NCBI RefSeq assembly: GCF_047495875.1
Contig: NC_092465.1
Location: 12,222,660 to 12,286,659 of the forward strand
Length of the DNA: 64,000 nt
Reading direction: 5' to 3'
Source of the DNA: Pithys albifrons albifrons
Taxonomy: Eukaryota; Chordata; Aves; Passeriformes; Thamnophilidae
A program made the translations under genes and the position numbers. The notes beneath the pieces are model-generated. The model ran no database searches. It was not told where the DNA came from and saw only the letters and a program-made list of their open reading frames with translations. The first letter of the stretch is position 1. Each line of letters starts with the position of its first letter. Below, piece after piece: positions 37,119-49,349 of the stretch.

Positions 37119-37309
37119 TACCCATTGACCATTCAGATTTGGTGGCTGATCTTCTGAAAGAGCTCTCCAACCACAACGAGCGAGTGGAGGAGCGGAAAGG
37201 AGCTCTCCTGGAGCTGCTAAAGATCACAAGGGAAGATAATCTTGGAGTTTGGGAGGAGCATTTCAAAACCATTCTGCTCTTGCTGCTTGAAACACTTGGA
37301 GACAAAGAT
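37119..37309 (+). CDS. CLASP2: CLASP2 window exon 12: start of C-terminal TOG-like / CLIP-interacting domain
   Basis: 191 nt, phase 1 to 0, donor GTGAGA. Encodes '(V)PIDHSDLVADLLKELSN', 'HNERVEERKGALLELLKITR' and 'EDNLGVWEEHFKTILLLLLE' then 'TLGDKD'. This opens the C-terminal HEAT domain that binds CLIPs and cortical or kinetochore partners. 'HSDLVA(D/E)LLKELSNHNERVEERK' is a CLASP signature. The start is placed at the distal acceptor (AAG), giving 'RDVPIDH' as in mammals; the proximal TAG, 3 nt earlier, would give 'RDEVPIDH'. Confidence 0.95.
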
Positions 37310-38693
37310 GTGAGATGTAGATTTTTGTCTTAACTCTACTGTATATTGCTTCATCTGTGGTGATAGTTCCTACACACTGGTTTAAATGAAATCTGCTACT
37401 CATCAGTGATGCTGCAGTGCTCTTTTTTTTCTCTTGAAGGTTGACAACTCTGGTTTTCACTGTATTCAGTGATGAGTTTTAAGCTACTCTGAAATGTACC
37501 CCTTTTTTCCCCTCTCTCCAGATCATTACTAATAAATAACTAGGAAATTGAATTATAATCAAAAAGGAAATTATCTTCTAATCTAGTACAAAAACTACCA
37601 AAACTTCAGTAGTTGGTCCCTTTTGAGTTAGTATCAAGTTACAAACTCTCAATGGTATCACACGCATTTCCAAAAAGCAAAATAAAGGCACTCTGAAAAA
37701 ATTAATTATTTTTTCCCTGCTTGTTTTAAAGACCCAGGATATTAGATCTCATTGGATGGGTCTCTATCTCTTGCAAAAATGTTGTCAAGAACAAGCTGCT
37801 TTTATAGGGAATCTTCTTTTGAAGTCTTAAAAAAATCTACAGTTTTATCACAGAAATGATAATTCTGTAGCAGTGTGGGTGGCTGACATTTTGTCATTGT
37901 TTGTAGTATAAGCATGAGCTGCTCTAGTTGTACATGTTTAATAATATCACTGTCATGCATTTGTCACACTGGTGGCTTTAAGCACATGTGAATTGTGCTA
38001 CTGCATGAATTTTGCAGATGAATGGCAAAGTACATGTTTTAAAGGCCAAGTATAAAATGAAGTATTTCTCTGCTGAAGTGATAGAATCTGTTTTGTATGG
38101 CCACAGATCAGAAACTTAATGTAAATTATGAAATTGAAGCAAGTGTTACAAGTCCATTTTGCTAATGATTTTTTGATATAAAGGATTAAGACATAGGTCA
38201 GTGTTGACTACAATAAGTTTAAGTTCTTGAAAGTACTTTCCATAAGAATTACAGGAAGAGTCGATTTTACTGCATGAGAGACAGATTTGTGGCATGGATG
38301 AAGCCCAGTTTAATATCTGCAAAGCTAAGAAAAAGAATAAGGGCAAAACAAATGCAGTCTGACCTTCTGTGGACATTAATGTAATTAATGTAATGCAGCC
38401 ATGCTGCTGTGGGTACAAATTTGTACTTCGTTGTCAAAAGAATATGAAATTTAATGAAGTAGAGTAATTCTGATTCTTGTATCTGTGAGAACAGTGGCTT
38501 TTATGTGGATTTTTGTGCAAGAGCAAGTAAGGGAGACCAATTCTGAAGTTTTGTTACTTGGATTACACTGCTCGCTCCACTGGACTTGGTAGAGCACAGT
38601 AAGATTTTTGGTGGTGTAGGGAGCCATGAGAATTTACTTCAAACTACAATTTTGAAAAGTGACATTTTCTAATGCGGATATTTCTTGACACAG
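37310..38693 (+). other. CLASP2: CLASP2 intron
   Basis: Donor GTGAGA, acceptor TTTCTTGACACAG. AT-rich; nothing recognised. Confidence 0.8.
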
Positions 38694-38822
38694 CATTCAA
38701 TAAGAGCCCTGGCGCTGCGAGTCCTGAGAGAGATCTTACGGAACCAGCCTGCAAGGTTTAAGAACTATGCGGAGCTGACTATCATGAAAACACTGGAAGC
38801 ACACAAGGATTCCCACAAGGAG
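38694..38822 (+). CDS. CLASP2: CLASP2 window exon 13: C-terminal HEAT repeat
   Basis: 129 nt, phase 0 to 0, acceptor CTTGACACAG, donor GTGAGT. Encodes 'HSIRALALRVLREILRNQPA' and 'RFKNYAELTIMKTLEAHKDS' then 'HKE'. 'RNQPARFKNYAELTIMKTL' is the CLASP2 form of the HEAT helix pair (CLASP1 has 'RHQPARFKNYAELTVMKTL' as I remember it). Confidence 0.96.
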
Positions 38823-40810
38823 GTGAGTGAGCCTTTCGGTGTTGCCACTGGGAAAGCAATATGGACCTGCTGAAAAAATGTAGGACCTGTGAGACTTAAA
38901 AGGTGAACATGTTGACCCATCTTGACAATAGAATAATTTAATATTAAATCTCCCAAGAAGAGACAGACTTTTACGTGCTGAAGCAGTGAGGAAAAAGGTT
39001 GGGACTTGGAGTTACCTGGAATTGTAGACCACCGTTAATCACGTTCCCAGGATTTCCTTGCTTTCTGGAAGAGACAGAGACACTGTAGTAGAAAAGTGCA
39101 TGTTTCATTATTTTTTGGAGGACAGTGGTGGCTCTGTGCTGCCTCTGTCTGTACAGGTAGGATAGAAAATGTACTGGAGAACACAAAGGGCTGTGTTCAA
39201 GCAGAATTGTGTGTGAAAACTGAATGGTGAAATTGGGCGGTGCTGGAGAACTGGACACTGTTGAGTAACAGAAGAAAATGGACTAAAAGGCCATGCTGCA
39301 GGGGCAGAGGAAGAAGCAAAGGGAAGAGTGAATTGCATTTTCCTTTTTTTGAGAGAACTCACACATAAAACTGAAAGTATTCTGGAGTAAAGGAAGAATA
39401 AAGGGGCATGATAATGTTTGAAGTAGATCAATTCAGATTACATTTAAAGTAAAGTTTTGTAGATTGTCTTCCAAGCTGCATCTTTTAATCTACCTTGTGA
39501 ATGTTGCAAGTTTAAAAAGTGCTATCAGAATTTCTCTATGTGGCTTTGTTACCCAAATCTTTGCTTTGAAATCTAAGACATTTATTCTGCTCTCCAACAG
39601 GATTGTTCTAAGCCAGCAATTTTGGGCATCTCTGCCTGAAGAGATTTGGCCATGAAAAGATCATTGTATAGATCAGACTGCTCCAGAGCATTGCGTAACT
39701 GGCACAAGGTTATGTTAGTTGTGGGTAGCAGAAACAGTACTGTTCAAAAATCCAAACAGCAAAACAAGAAACACCCCCAGGAAAAGAAACTGACAGGCTG
39801 GATTTCTCTAAAATGCAAAAGTAGAAAATATTTAATCCTTTGTGAATGAAGGCTGCCCTACTCTGCCTACCTTCCTTTCCTTGATTTAGAGCCTTTGCAC
39901 CCCTGTCATTTTCAGTTCAGAGTAATAAGAAGCAGTTGTAAATTGATTTCCTGATAAAGCAGTCAGACAAAACATTATGTTCTGAAGGAGTGCCTTTTAT
40001 TGGCAAGTTTTCCTGCTTGCATGTTTCTCAGCTCACCTTGACTCAATGCCCTTTGTATTTTTTGTCTGAGAGTCCTCCAAAACTGCTGTTTCTATCAGAA
40101 TTCACTGTTCTTGTGGGACTGAGGGAGTTTACAGAAATCAAGAAAAATGTTGAAAATACCATACTTTGTCTCTGTGCTCCCCACACTGTGTTCTTCATGC
40201 TTGTGGTGTGGAAAGGTTCTTCAGGATTTGGATGAGGTGCCTCCCAAGGAAAAACAAAGAATAAATCTGCTACAGAGAAAGTGAAGCTCATGTGAGGAAT
40301 GAAGAGATGGGAGTTCTGGCACTTCTTTATAATTGAGCTGTATTGCTATCAGCAAGTAGCTGCTGTGCTGCTGTACGTAGCATAGCTTTGATTTACTGTG
40401 GTTTTGTATAGCATCTTCCTAATGAAAAATCAGCTGCTGCAGTGAGACCTTTGGGCGGCAGTTCTCATGGCAGGACACTGCAGGTATATTCCTATTTGCT
40501 ATTTGTTGTGTGTGCAGCTGTATTAAGTGGGGGCACTGGTGCTGGATTTTTCATTCTGTGTATGAGTGTTTTCTGGTCCCCATGTAAATGAAGCTCTCAA
40601 AACCCTGATGCAGCCCATGAAAGGCATCATCTGTGTCTCAGTGGTCTGAGAATATCAGCATTCCTGAAGTTAAGAAAGGTACCTGCACTTGAGTATCTTG
40701 AGCTAGGCTAAAGATATACCTGGGAATATGCTTTAGGTATTTTTACCTGTAGCTGGGATTTGCTGATTCAGTTAAGTCAGTGAAAAATTAACTTGGAGTT
40801 CATTTGGGCA

Positions 40811-40860
40811 TGGCCCAGTTGGTCAAACTCATAGCTCTGGGCCAGAAGGTCACAAATTCC
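40811..40860 (+). repeat. Possible tRNA-derived SINE head
   Basis: TGGCCCAGTTGG at 40,811-40,822 is an exact match to the RNA polymerase III A-box consensus TRGCNNAGTTGG. GGTCACAAATTCC at 40,848-40,860 resembles a B box (GGTTCRANTCC) with an inserted base. 'GCCAGAAGGTCACAAATTCCC' recalls the tail half of tRNA-Ile. A GC-richer body follows to about 40,990. Degenerate: no closed cloverleaf and no recognised 3' tail. Confidence 0.4.
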
Positions 40861-43800
40861 CTTCCTGTGGTGGCCCTTCAGCTCGCTCTCACTGCTGACT
40901 TTGCAGCACTGCTCTCTCCAGGAGGGGCAGAGGTGCTGCCCTTTGCCTGGATCCCAGTGAGCTGGAGATTAAGTGAAGATTCACCAATTTGTGATTGAAG
41001 GGCACTTTGAAAGAATAGCTGAAGAAGGAAAGGAAGATTTGAGTGGTTTGTTCTACAGTTTTCTCTTTACCTGTATCAGAGCAATACTAAAATCTTCCTC
41101 TGGACTGTAAGAACTATTTCAAGAAAAGCTGCTATAAAATTCAGTTAGGAAAGAGTTAATCTCTGTGCCTGTCCTGATAAGTGGTGTCTTGATGTCACTC
41201 CAGAGTTTGTTACATTTCTGGACTGCTTCTGCCTTGTAGTAGAAGACAGAAGTGATCTTGGTTTATGGTTTGAGATCCTTTGGTGTGTAAGTTAGCAGAA
41301 AATGTCAGTTTTGAGCAAGGTGTATATGTTTGCCTGTTTCACCTGTTTCCCCTCCACCACAGGGATTACTAATTGCTCCAAGTTATTGCTCACATTTTCT
41401 GTTATGTGTGACCCACAGAGAATCAATCTAAAGAGACCAAAAAAGAGAGTTTGAAGAGGAGCACAGTATAGAACTGTTAATCTCAGGTATTGTCTCCAAG
41501 AAGTCATCCTACTAAGAGACAGCTCTTTGGAAATCAAGAAGGTTTATTTGTCTACCCAAATATTTCAATAGTGCTGTTGTTCAGCATGGCCAGGAGAGAT
41601 AAAATGACAAATTAAAATCAACACATTCACCAACCAGCAAATATTACCCCCTACCTCAACTGAGTGCTGATTAAAGATTTAGTTAAAGATTTTTTTAAAC
41701 AGAAAAAGCCTGTGCTTTTTCCAGATTGTGTAGTTGGAAGTATCAGAGCAGTGTTAGCATAGTTGGATATTTTGGGATGCCTGGATAATAGGCTATTTTT
41801 CCAAGTCCAAACAAAAGTCTTTAGACAGTTGGGTCTTTGCCATGGCTAGAAGTCTTCCTTCTTTTGCTGAAGGCAGAGTCTGAGAAGCACAGCTAAGAGC
41901 ACCACATTTCCTCCCAGGGACACAGCAGAGGAAAACTTGGTGCATGGAGTTGGAGGCTGAGTCACACCTTGTTGTGAGTACAAATACTGGAGATTGGCAA
42001 AGCACAGACCTCAGTGGCAGGTCAAAATTATTGTAACCCTAGGCTACAGACTAGTAGACTTTGGGTTGGGATCCATGTTTAGTTTGCATTTTTTAACTTC
42101 ATCCTGTTTTTATACTGTTTGTAGTATAACAGTCTGTTCAATGCTGTTGATTTAATGGGGTGATGTGAAGAGCCAAGCCTGCTTCAGTCATAACTGGAAA
42201 TATTTATGGGGGTTGACATGTAAATGCCTTTCACTTGCTTTTGGAGCATTAGAACGTAATTGAGGTTGTGGATGGTATTAAATCCTGTTGATTTTTATCA
42301 GTCTTTGTTTGGAGTTATTTGGAAGAGAACCATCTTTCTGTTGCCAATTAGTTAATATTAACTCATTTGTTCCAGTGTAGTTACTCACCCGTAACTAAGG
42401 AGAGATGCTGCCTGCTGACCCAATACCATTGATATGACATTGCTTCAGATTCATACCAGCAAAATGAGGATAATTGTGTATATTAAAGCAGAAATGGTTT
42501 ATTTCTTGGAAATCTGCAGAGTGAAAAATCATAGGATAGCTAATTCCCTGATTCTGTCTCTGCCATTCTGTTTTTCTTTATTACTTTTTCTCTGCTTTCT
42601 GTTTTTCTCTGCCTATAAACTTAGCTGATCTGTATTTTCTATGTGTAAGGAAAGGATACTATGCCATATCTTAGATATCTAATTTCTGTATTTTTTTATC
42701 TAGAAGGTCCATAAGGATAATTTATATGTAACTTTCTTTGTTGAAACCCTCTAAAGAGGGGAAAAAAAGAAGAAATCACAGTTATCCATTAAGCTGTAGA
42801 TAATTGTTATTATCTTGCTGAGGTGCTTTTAGACTGGCCTCTGACATTTATAGGATTTATAACTGTCCTCTGACGATGGTACAATCTGTGTAGGTTTCTG
42901 CAAAATTTAGCTTGCTAAAGAAGAAAAGCACTAAATGATCAGTCTTGAAGATGGATTGTTATATAGTCCATGCTGGAAGCAACCAAGCGTTGCAGCTGGA
43001 TGGCTAGTGATGTTTCATGGTATATGTTTATGTGCTCTATTTCCCAACACATTTCAAATATTTAGTGCACAGAAGAAACAGCCTAATCTACTTCATCTCT
43101 GAATCCCGTATAAAAATCACATTGTTTTTTCATCTACTTAGCATTCCCCATTGCTGAGTCCACTTCCTGCTTTGAAACCAAGTCCATAATTGTTTGTTCC
43201 TGTCTGGATCAGACTGTGAAGCCTTCAGGGGTGGGAGTCTGCCTGGCTGGGTATTGGTAAACCTCCATCCCCTCCAGCTTAGATTATACAGGCTTTAAGT
43301 AACCACCTCTAGATGGCAAAAATTGGCTCAAGAACATAGCCACACATGCCTTGTAAACCTGAAAGCAAAACCTTGTTCTTCTGCTTAATAGAATTCTGTT
43401 TCTCTGCATGTTTCACAATAGTGTACAAAGCCTTTTCACCTCCACTGCCTCATCCTCTACAACTTTGTACAGAGACAGTGTAACTAATAATCAAGGCAAA
43501 GTACTCCAGCTTGAGGTCCTACATGCAGCTCTCATCTAGGTGTGCAGGTGCTGCTTTGCTGAGGTCCCAGCTTGTTACACCGATGTCCTCTGCAGCCTAT
43601 GAACCTGGTATGGTTCAGCCTTAGGTGAGTCAGGACATACTTTTCTTTCCTTATTTGCCAGTAGTTTGTGTCACTTTAAAGCAGAAATTAAATTATCAAA
43701 ACTCTTTAGAAAGCTGCTGCATATTGACCAAGAGCATATTGCTACAGACAAGCTGCTTGCTGCAGCCATCAGGCAGCAAACAACATCTTAATGCACTGAG

Positions 43801-45681
43801 AGTAATAGCTGAGCAGAAGAAATCAAGTGGGAGGAGATGGGAGTCTTGGTTGTGGCTGTGTTAAGTGAATAGGATCCCATGGCTGCAGTGCATTGTGAAC
43901 CAGTGGGAATTGTCATCCAAAGTTCATCCAACAAATTCAGTAGAACATTGATGATGCCAATGTGCTTTTCTATTAAAAGAAAAGGATCTGTGAGAGGTGA
44001 CTACTGTCTTGATCACACTGTTCCTGATACTGCACATCAGCATATCCCCTTCCACTGAAATCAGGAAGTTTTCCATGTGCATATTCTGGCACTGCCTAAC
44101 CTATTACTTTGAAGCTTACACATTACCATGAGATATTGCTAGAGGTGACTCTCTGTGTGCTACATGTCTTTGGCATTGTGCACTTGAATATGGTTCCTTC
44201 CCTAAAGCAAACTGAGGGGAAGTATAAAAGTTTCTCTCTTTTGTGAGACTCACTAGAAAGGTCTTAATGCACCACAGATATCTTTCAAGGAACCCCCCAG
44301 CAAACACAACTTATGTTATGCCAGCAGAAGTCAGGCTGAATTTAGTCTCCAGTGTGTAGAGTGTTGGGAAAGGAGAAAAGTCTGCTGCTTTAAGGCCAAG
44401 AGCTATCTCTTAGATCTGCATTCTTGGGCTTTCTGCCCTGTGTTGAGCGATGTCAAACTATCCAGTTCAAGTCATGGTTTGCTCTAAGCTTTTACTGGGA
44501 GGTAAAATCATGTTTGTGACATACTTTACACACAAGCTTAGTGTCTGTGTTTTTAAAGCGCTACAGGCTCTCTCTAGTCTTGCACATCTCGCTTCATAGC
44601 CACCCTTTTGAACCTGTTGCTTCTAACTGCCATCATCATTTGATGGCTTTGCTAGTTTTCTTTTGTATTTCTGAGATCTCTGAGAATAATTATATTAGGT
44701 CAGACAAAAAGTTTGCTTCACTTGATATCCTACCTGACTGACTATCAAAAAGCAAACATACAGTGATGCTTCCCTGTAGATATTCTTCCTCCTTCTAACT
44801 GTCTGAAGCGTAAATGCAGATGGTTCTGTCTGCCTCTCTGTGTGTGATGGCCTTTTTATACCTTTGGTAAACTTGTCTAACTTTTAATCCTCTTATGACA
44901 GCGAGCTCCCCAGTCTGAGCATGTAGCATGCAGCACCCTTTCATTTTCTTGGATTTAAAGGATAGATTTCATAGCCACTACTTATTGTGGTGTTACTGCT
45001 AGTATGAGTCATTCATGTCACTTCCCGATGTGTATCTGTTGATCTTGCCTTCAGAGATGGGAGGAAGATCTGTTGCTTGGTGCTGTTTGTTCATTTTTCC
45101 CACTCCTTTTAAGGTTGTTTCACTCTACTGGCCAGGTTAAAGCCCTGATTAAAAAAGATAATTGATTTTTTTTTGATATTGTGTGGTATGTGGAACTTGT
45201 GAGACACAAGTGTTGTGCCTCATGGCAAAATATTTTTGCTAAGCTCTGCTATAATTGTATGTTCTGTTGCCAAATGACCTGGCAGTCATGCACTTTTGAT
45301 AATGCACTTCCCTCTGTGTGGGAATGCTGCTGATTTCCCTGGCATTAGCAGGTTAGCATGAGTCTGAGAGGGTTGGGTGAATACTCAGAAACGTGCTTCC
45401 TCTTGGGGCTTTTGTAGCTGATTTAAGGGTTTAAGTTTTGTTTTAGTTCTTGGGAGTTGCTTTTGGGTTTGTCTGAGTGGCTGAATGTTATGTCTTGCCA
45501 AAGCCAGGAGGAAAGACAGGGCTGGTGCTTGCATTGCAGAATGGTGGCATTTGGGCCTCTGTGACAGCAGGGATGAATTTGTCTTTTTGCCTCACTTGCA
45601 GCTGACAATGTCCTACCCCTTCCTACACCCTGTCGCCTGCCCGTCCTTCCCAAGGGAGCCAGGAGCTAGTTACCTATGATG

Positions 45682-45790
45682 GCTGATTCAGGCAAGCATG
45701 TAAGGACATGCTTGAATCCTCTTGATGTCAGTGAGACTTCAGCATGTTATTAAAGTTAATCATACACTTAAGAGTTTGCTGAAGCGTGGC
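45682..45790. repeat. Long-hairpin ancient amniote repeat
   Basis: Imperfect palindrome with ends TGATTCAGGCAAGCATGTAA and GAGTTTGCTGAAGC, and centre TTGATGTCAGTGAGACTTCA followed by GCATGTTATTAAAGTTAATC. It follows the dispersed motif I recall from bird, turtle and crocodile DNA ('GATTCAGGAAAGCACTTAAGCACATG...CCATTGACTTCAATGGGACTT...AAAGTTAAGCACATG...'). The left arm appears to have lost about 18 nt. MITE-like shape; the family name is uncertain. Confidence 0.65.
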
Positions 45791-47701
45791 TGAGATGCAG
45801 GCACTGTCCGCCAGATGTGCTCTCGGAAGGCTTGGAAGTCTCCCTGGTGTTGTCACATTTACAAGCTCCTATCAGCAGGAAGCATAATGGATATGTGTAG
45901 TACATCCTTCTGTGCTCAGGGGGAAGGCCCTGCAGGGAGAAGGAATGTGAAATACCCAACCACTGTGTAAATGTGGCCTGATCCTTGTTAGAAATGGGTA
46001 TCTGTGCTGAAAGGAGGACTGGCAAGGGGCATAAATAATTCCTGCACATTCACAGCTTTCCCTGCTCACCTTATGATGTGCAAACTATGTGTGAGCTTTG
46101 TTGCTATGGAACCCTTATTTTGTGAAAAATTGCAACTGTATTTTAATGTCCCTTGTGCTTGGAATTGGTTAATAGGCTTTAAGAAGAAAATTTTCTCATG
46201 GACTTGCCTCATACCTTCAATTTAACATGCATGGTAAACTATATGCAAACAGGCTATAGAGCTGAAACCCAGGCAGAATAGTAATTGAATTTTTTACCTA
46301 CTTTTTTTTTTTACAGTAGTGTATTTGAGGTCAGAGCCTGACCTTAGGTGGTGCATACTAAAGTATTGTTGCTTTCTAATCAAGTAGAACACCAAGAGGA
46401 TGTAAGTTTAATTTTTTTTTATTTTTTCTTAGTGTGTTGTGATATATGTGCAAGCTTTTATTTCTGAGGGTGTCTTAAAACATTTACCAAAAGTATTTGG
46501 CATCGTTGCAAAACAAAAATCCCAAGTGCCTATGTTCAAATAGTTACAGTGGGGGCTTTTTAGCCAGCAGTTGTTGGTGAATGTAGTTTAATTGATTGCA
46601 TGATACCAGGGTTCTCTGTAAGTCCACTGCATTGTTTGTGGAAAGCAGACATCAGAAGCTGCAGTGTCAGGAAGCTGATTCCTTTAAAGGAGACCTTCTG
46701 GGACCTCCTGACTTTATCCACTCCAGCAATTCAATTCTGTGGTATCAAAGCCTGGCATTGGTTTCCCTTAAGTACTCTGGTGTTTCTCTCATTTCCCAAC
46801 AAAATCACGAGGTAGTGCTTACTCCTAAGTTAGTACTAACTTATGTGGAAAAATACTTTCATGCTTCTTATGTGTGAAATTGAAGAGAAATTAGCAAAGA
46901 AGTAGCTGAAAGAGGGAAAACTTGCTGGAAGTGGGAAAGCAAGCATTTTGTTCTGCATGGTTACTCATTCACAGATCTTTCAGGATGAAATTTTTTAACA
47001 CTGACCACATGCTGGATTGCCATTCTTTTTGTAATATATTTTAATATTATTATTATTAAATGCAGAGAAATGCCTGAAGTAAATGGAGCATTTGAACAGC
47101 TTTTCTTCTGTAAATGGAGCACTGATACAGAATCAGTCAAGATCTCAGGTTATTTCATCATCCTTTCTGGGCCTTGCCTGCATGCATTATTTGTGCTGTA
47201 GGATGTGTCTGAGATCATGTTCACTGTTGGGTCTACTTTAGAGGATGCCAAAAGTCAAGTGAATGAGTTTTGTTATTTTCTGGGTATCCAAGTGTCTTGT
47301 GGCATTCCTGTTTCATGGAGGTAGTTGTCAGCATGAGTGGAGGATTGTTAGTGGTGCAGTTGGGGTGAATTAGGCTCTGTAGATGGCCATGATCTCTTCT
47401 GGTCACTGGTCATTGCTGCCATCTTAAAAGTCAGTTAAACCTTTCTGGATAATATTTTGTAGTCCAGATAGGGAGACATTCTTGTCCTAGTGAGAAGTGA
47501 GATAAACTTCCAAATATTCCTGTTTGATGCATTATCCACAGTAGTTGCTTAAAAATAATGAAAGCTTGCCTTCTTTTGAGGGTTCTTTTGAGCTACATCC
47601 ATGGGTTGCCTTAGTTGAACAGGAATCCCTGAGTTTGATACCATCACAGTGTGTGGAAGAGAATGACGTGAATCCAGCAGTTGTGGCTTCAGTCTAAGTG
47701 A

Positions 47702-47754
47702 CTGTGGTTTGATAAATTGATTAATTGATTGATTAATCAAACCTGTGGTTTGAT
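47702..47754. repeat. Palindrome flanked by 12-bp direct repeats
   Basis: CTGTGGTTTGAT occurs at 47,702-47,713 and again at 47,743-47,754. Between them TTGATTAAT (47,717-47,725) and ATTAATCAA (47,732-47,740) form a perfect 9-bp inverted repeat with a 6-nt spacer. Confidence 0.7.
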
Positions 47755-49142
47755 TTATTTGCATTTTTGTGGTTCGCCTGGGACAGATTTCCTAGTGCTG
47801 ATTGCAAAGTATTGACTTGAGACAACCTTGGGTAGTTCAGTTCAGGAGGAGTTAGAGAACCAGTGCTGAGCACCTGAAAATCCCACATTGCCAGGGAATA
47901 GGAGATGCCTTGAAAGGCTGTGTTCATGCTCCTGGACTCAGGGTTAGGGGCTGCTTGGATCTAGCTGGGAGGTCCTAAACATGAGGACTTGTGAATGCTT
48001 CTTTCTTCTTAAAACTGAGGTATTGGATTTAAGTCTGCCTAGTGGGGCAGAGGATCTGCCTTCACTGAGGATCTACCTTCCCTTATAAGTAAGCCCAGAG
48101 TCCAGGGGAGTGAGGAGATGTGAAAAAGCATCCTCCATTTTTTGTATTGTAACAAGAACATGAGGAGCAAAGGGTGTGTTATTTGTGGCCAGGAAGAGTG
48201 CAACCAACAGGAAGCTTCATTTTGTTGCCTGGCAATTAGCACAGACACTTGAAAAAAAGAAAACCTGTCTTCCCATCCTGTTCTTTTTTATCCAATTACT
48301 GCAGAATGTAAAATGAGTAAATTCTCATGGGAGGAGAGACCAGATTTGGGTCTTTCCTCTTTGAACTAACTGTCCTACCTGCTGGGGAAGAGTGAAAGTT
48401 GTGAACATGCCTTCCCCTTGATAGAAGGATGAAGTTGAATTTAAGGATCTCCCTTGCTTTGCGTGATTGCTTTACAGTAGGAGCTAGTTGCAAAAGGTGA
48501 GCAGCTACTGCTGCTTCCACTTATTCTTCCTCCCATTTTGTATAGTGATCCCAGTCAGCAGCTCTGAGAGCACAGCTGCCTGGTCAGGGACACTCTAAAG
48601 TCTGTATGTGTCTGTAGCCTGGATTTGATCACAGCATAGGCTAGTTGGGAAATGGCAGGACATACCTGTGTAGCCATAGGTGTCTCAGCTTGGGCACCAG
48701 AGCACTTCTTGGCAGGTGAGATACTAAAAGGTGCAAGAGTGCCATTCACGGCAGTGTTTAAGGACATAAATTTTGTGTAAGTCTAAGCTAGTGGGTTTAG
48801 GTTCTTTGGCAGTGACTGGAGAGATGTCATCCTTCTGCTTTTCCAGGGATGGGAGTGCCTGTCTTGTCTTGGGTGGCAGATGATTTTTTTCAAACTAGTC
48901 ACAGCTTTGACATGGTTACATTAGGCAGAGTGGACATCTTGCCACTGGCTGGAACAAAGATGTCACTGGAAGGCAAAAGATGTGAATTCTCGGAGTCAGT
49001 TGCCTCTCGATAGAGCCTCCTGCAGATCTGTTAATGAACATCCCCAAACGTTTCCTGGCAGTCCTTCCTTAGCACACACCAGTGGTGTTGGCTGTCAGGG
49101 GTGACCCCAGTAACATAAGGTTTTGCTCTGCTTTCGTTTCAG

Positions 49143-49349
49143 GTCGTCAGAGCTGCTGAAGAAGCTGCTTCCACCCTGGCGAGTTCCATTCACCCTGAGC
49201 AGTGCATCAAGGTGCTTTGCCCCATCATTCAGACTGCAGATTATCCAATTAATTTAGCTGCCATCAAAATGCAGACAAAAGTCATCGAGAGAATTTCCAA
49301 GGAATCGTTGCATCAGCTCCTACCTGATATCATTCCTGGGTTGTTACAG
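49143..49349 (+). CDS. CLASP2: CLASP2 window exon 14: C-terminal HEAT repeats
   Basis: 207 nt, phase 0 to 0, acceptor CTTTCGTTTCAG, donor GTACAG. Encodes 'VVRAAEEAASTLASSIHPEQ', 'CIKVLCPIIQTADYPINLAA', 'IKMQTKVIERISKESLHQLL' and 'PDIIPGLLQ'. 'EEAASTLASSIHPEQ' is CLASP2-like (CLASP1 has 'EEAASVLATSISPEQ' as I remember it). It forms two HEAT repeats of the CLIP-interacting domain. Confidence 0.96.

Larger units (their letters stand above)
38823..49142 (+). other. CLASP2: CLASP2 large intron (10.3 kb)
   Basis: Donor GTGAGT, acceptor GCTTTCGTTTCAG. Contains a possible tRNA-derived SINE head (40,811-40,860), a long-hairpin dispersed repeat (45,682-45,790), an ATT run near 47,045, and a small palindrome flanked by 12-bp direct repeats (47,702-47,754). 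No exon or RNA gene recognised. Confidence 0.78.
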
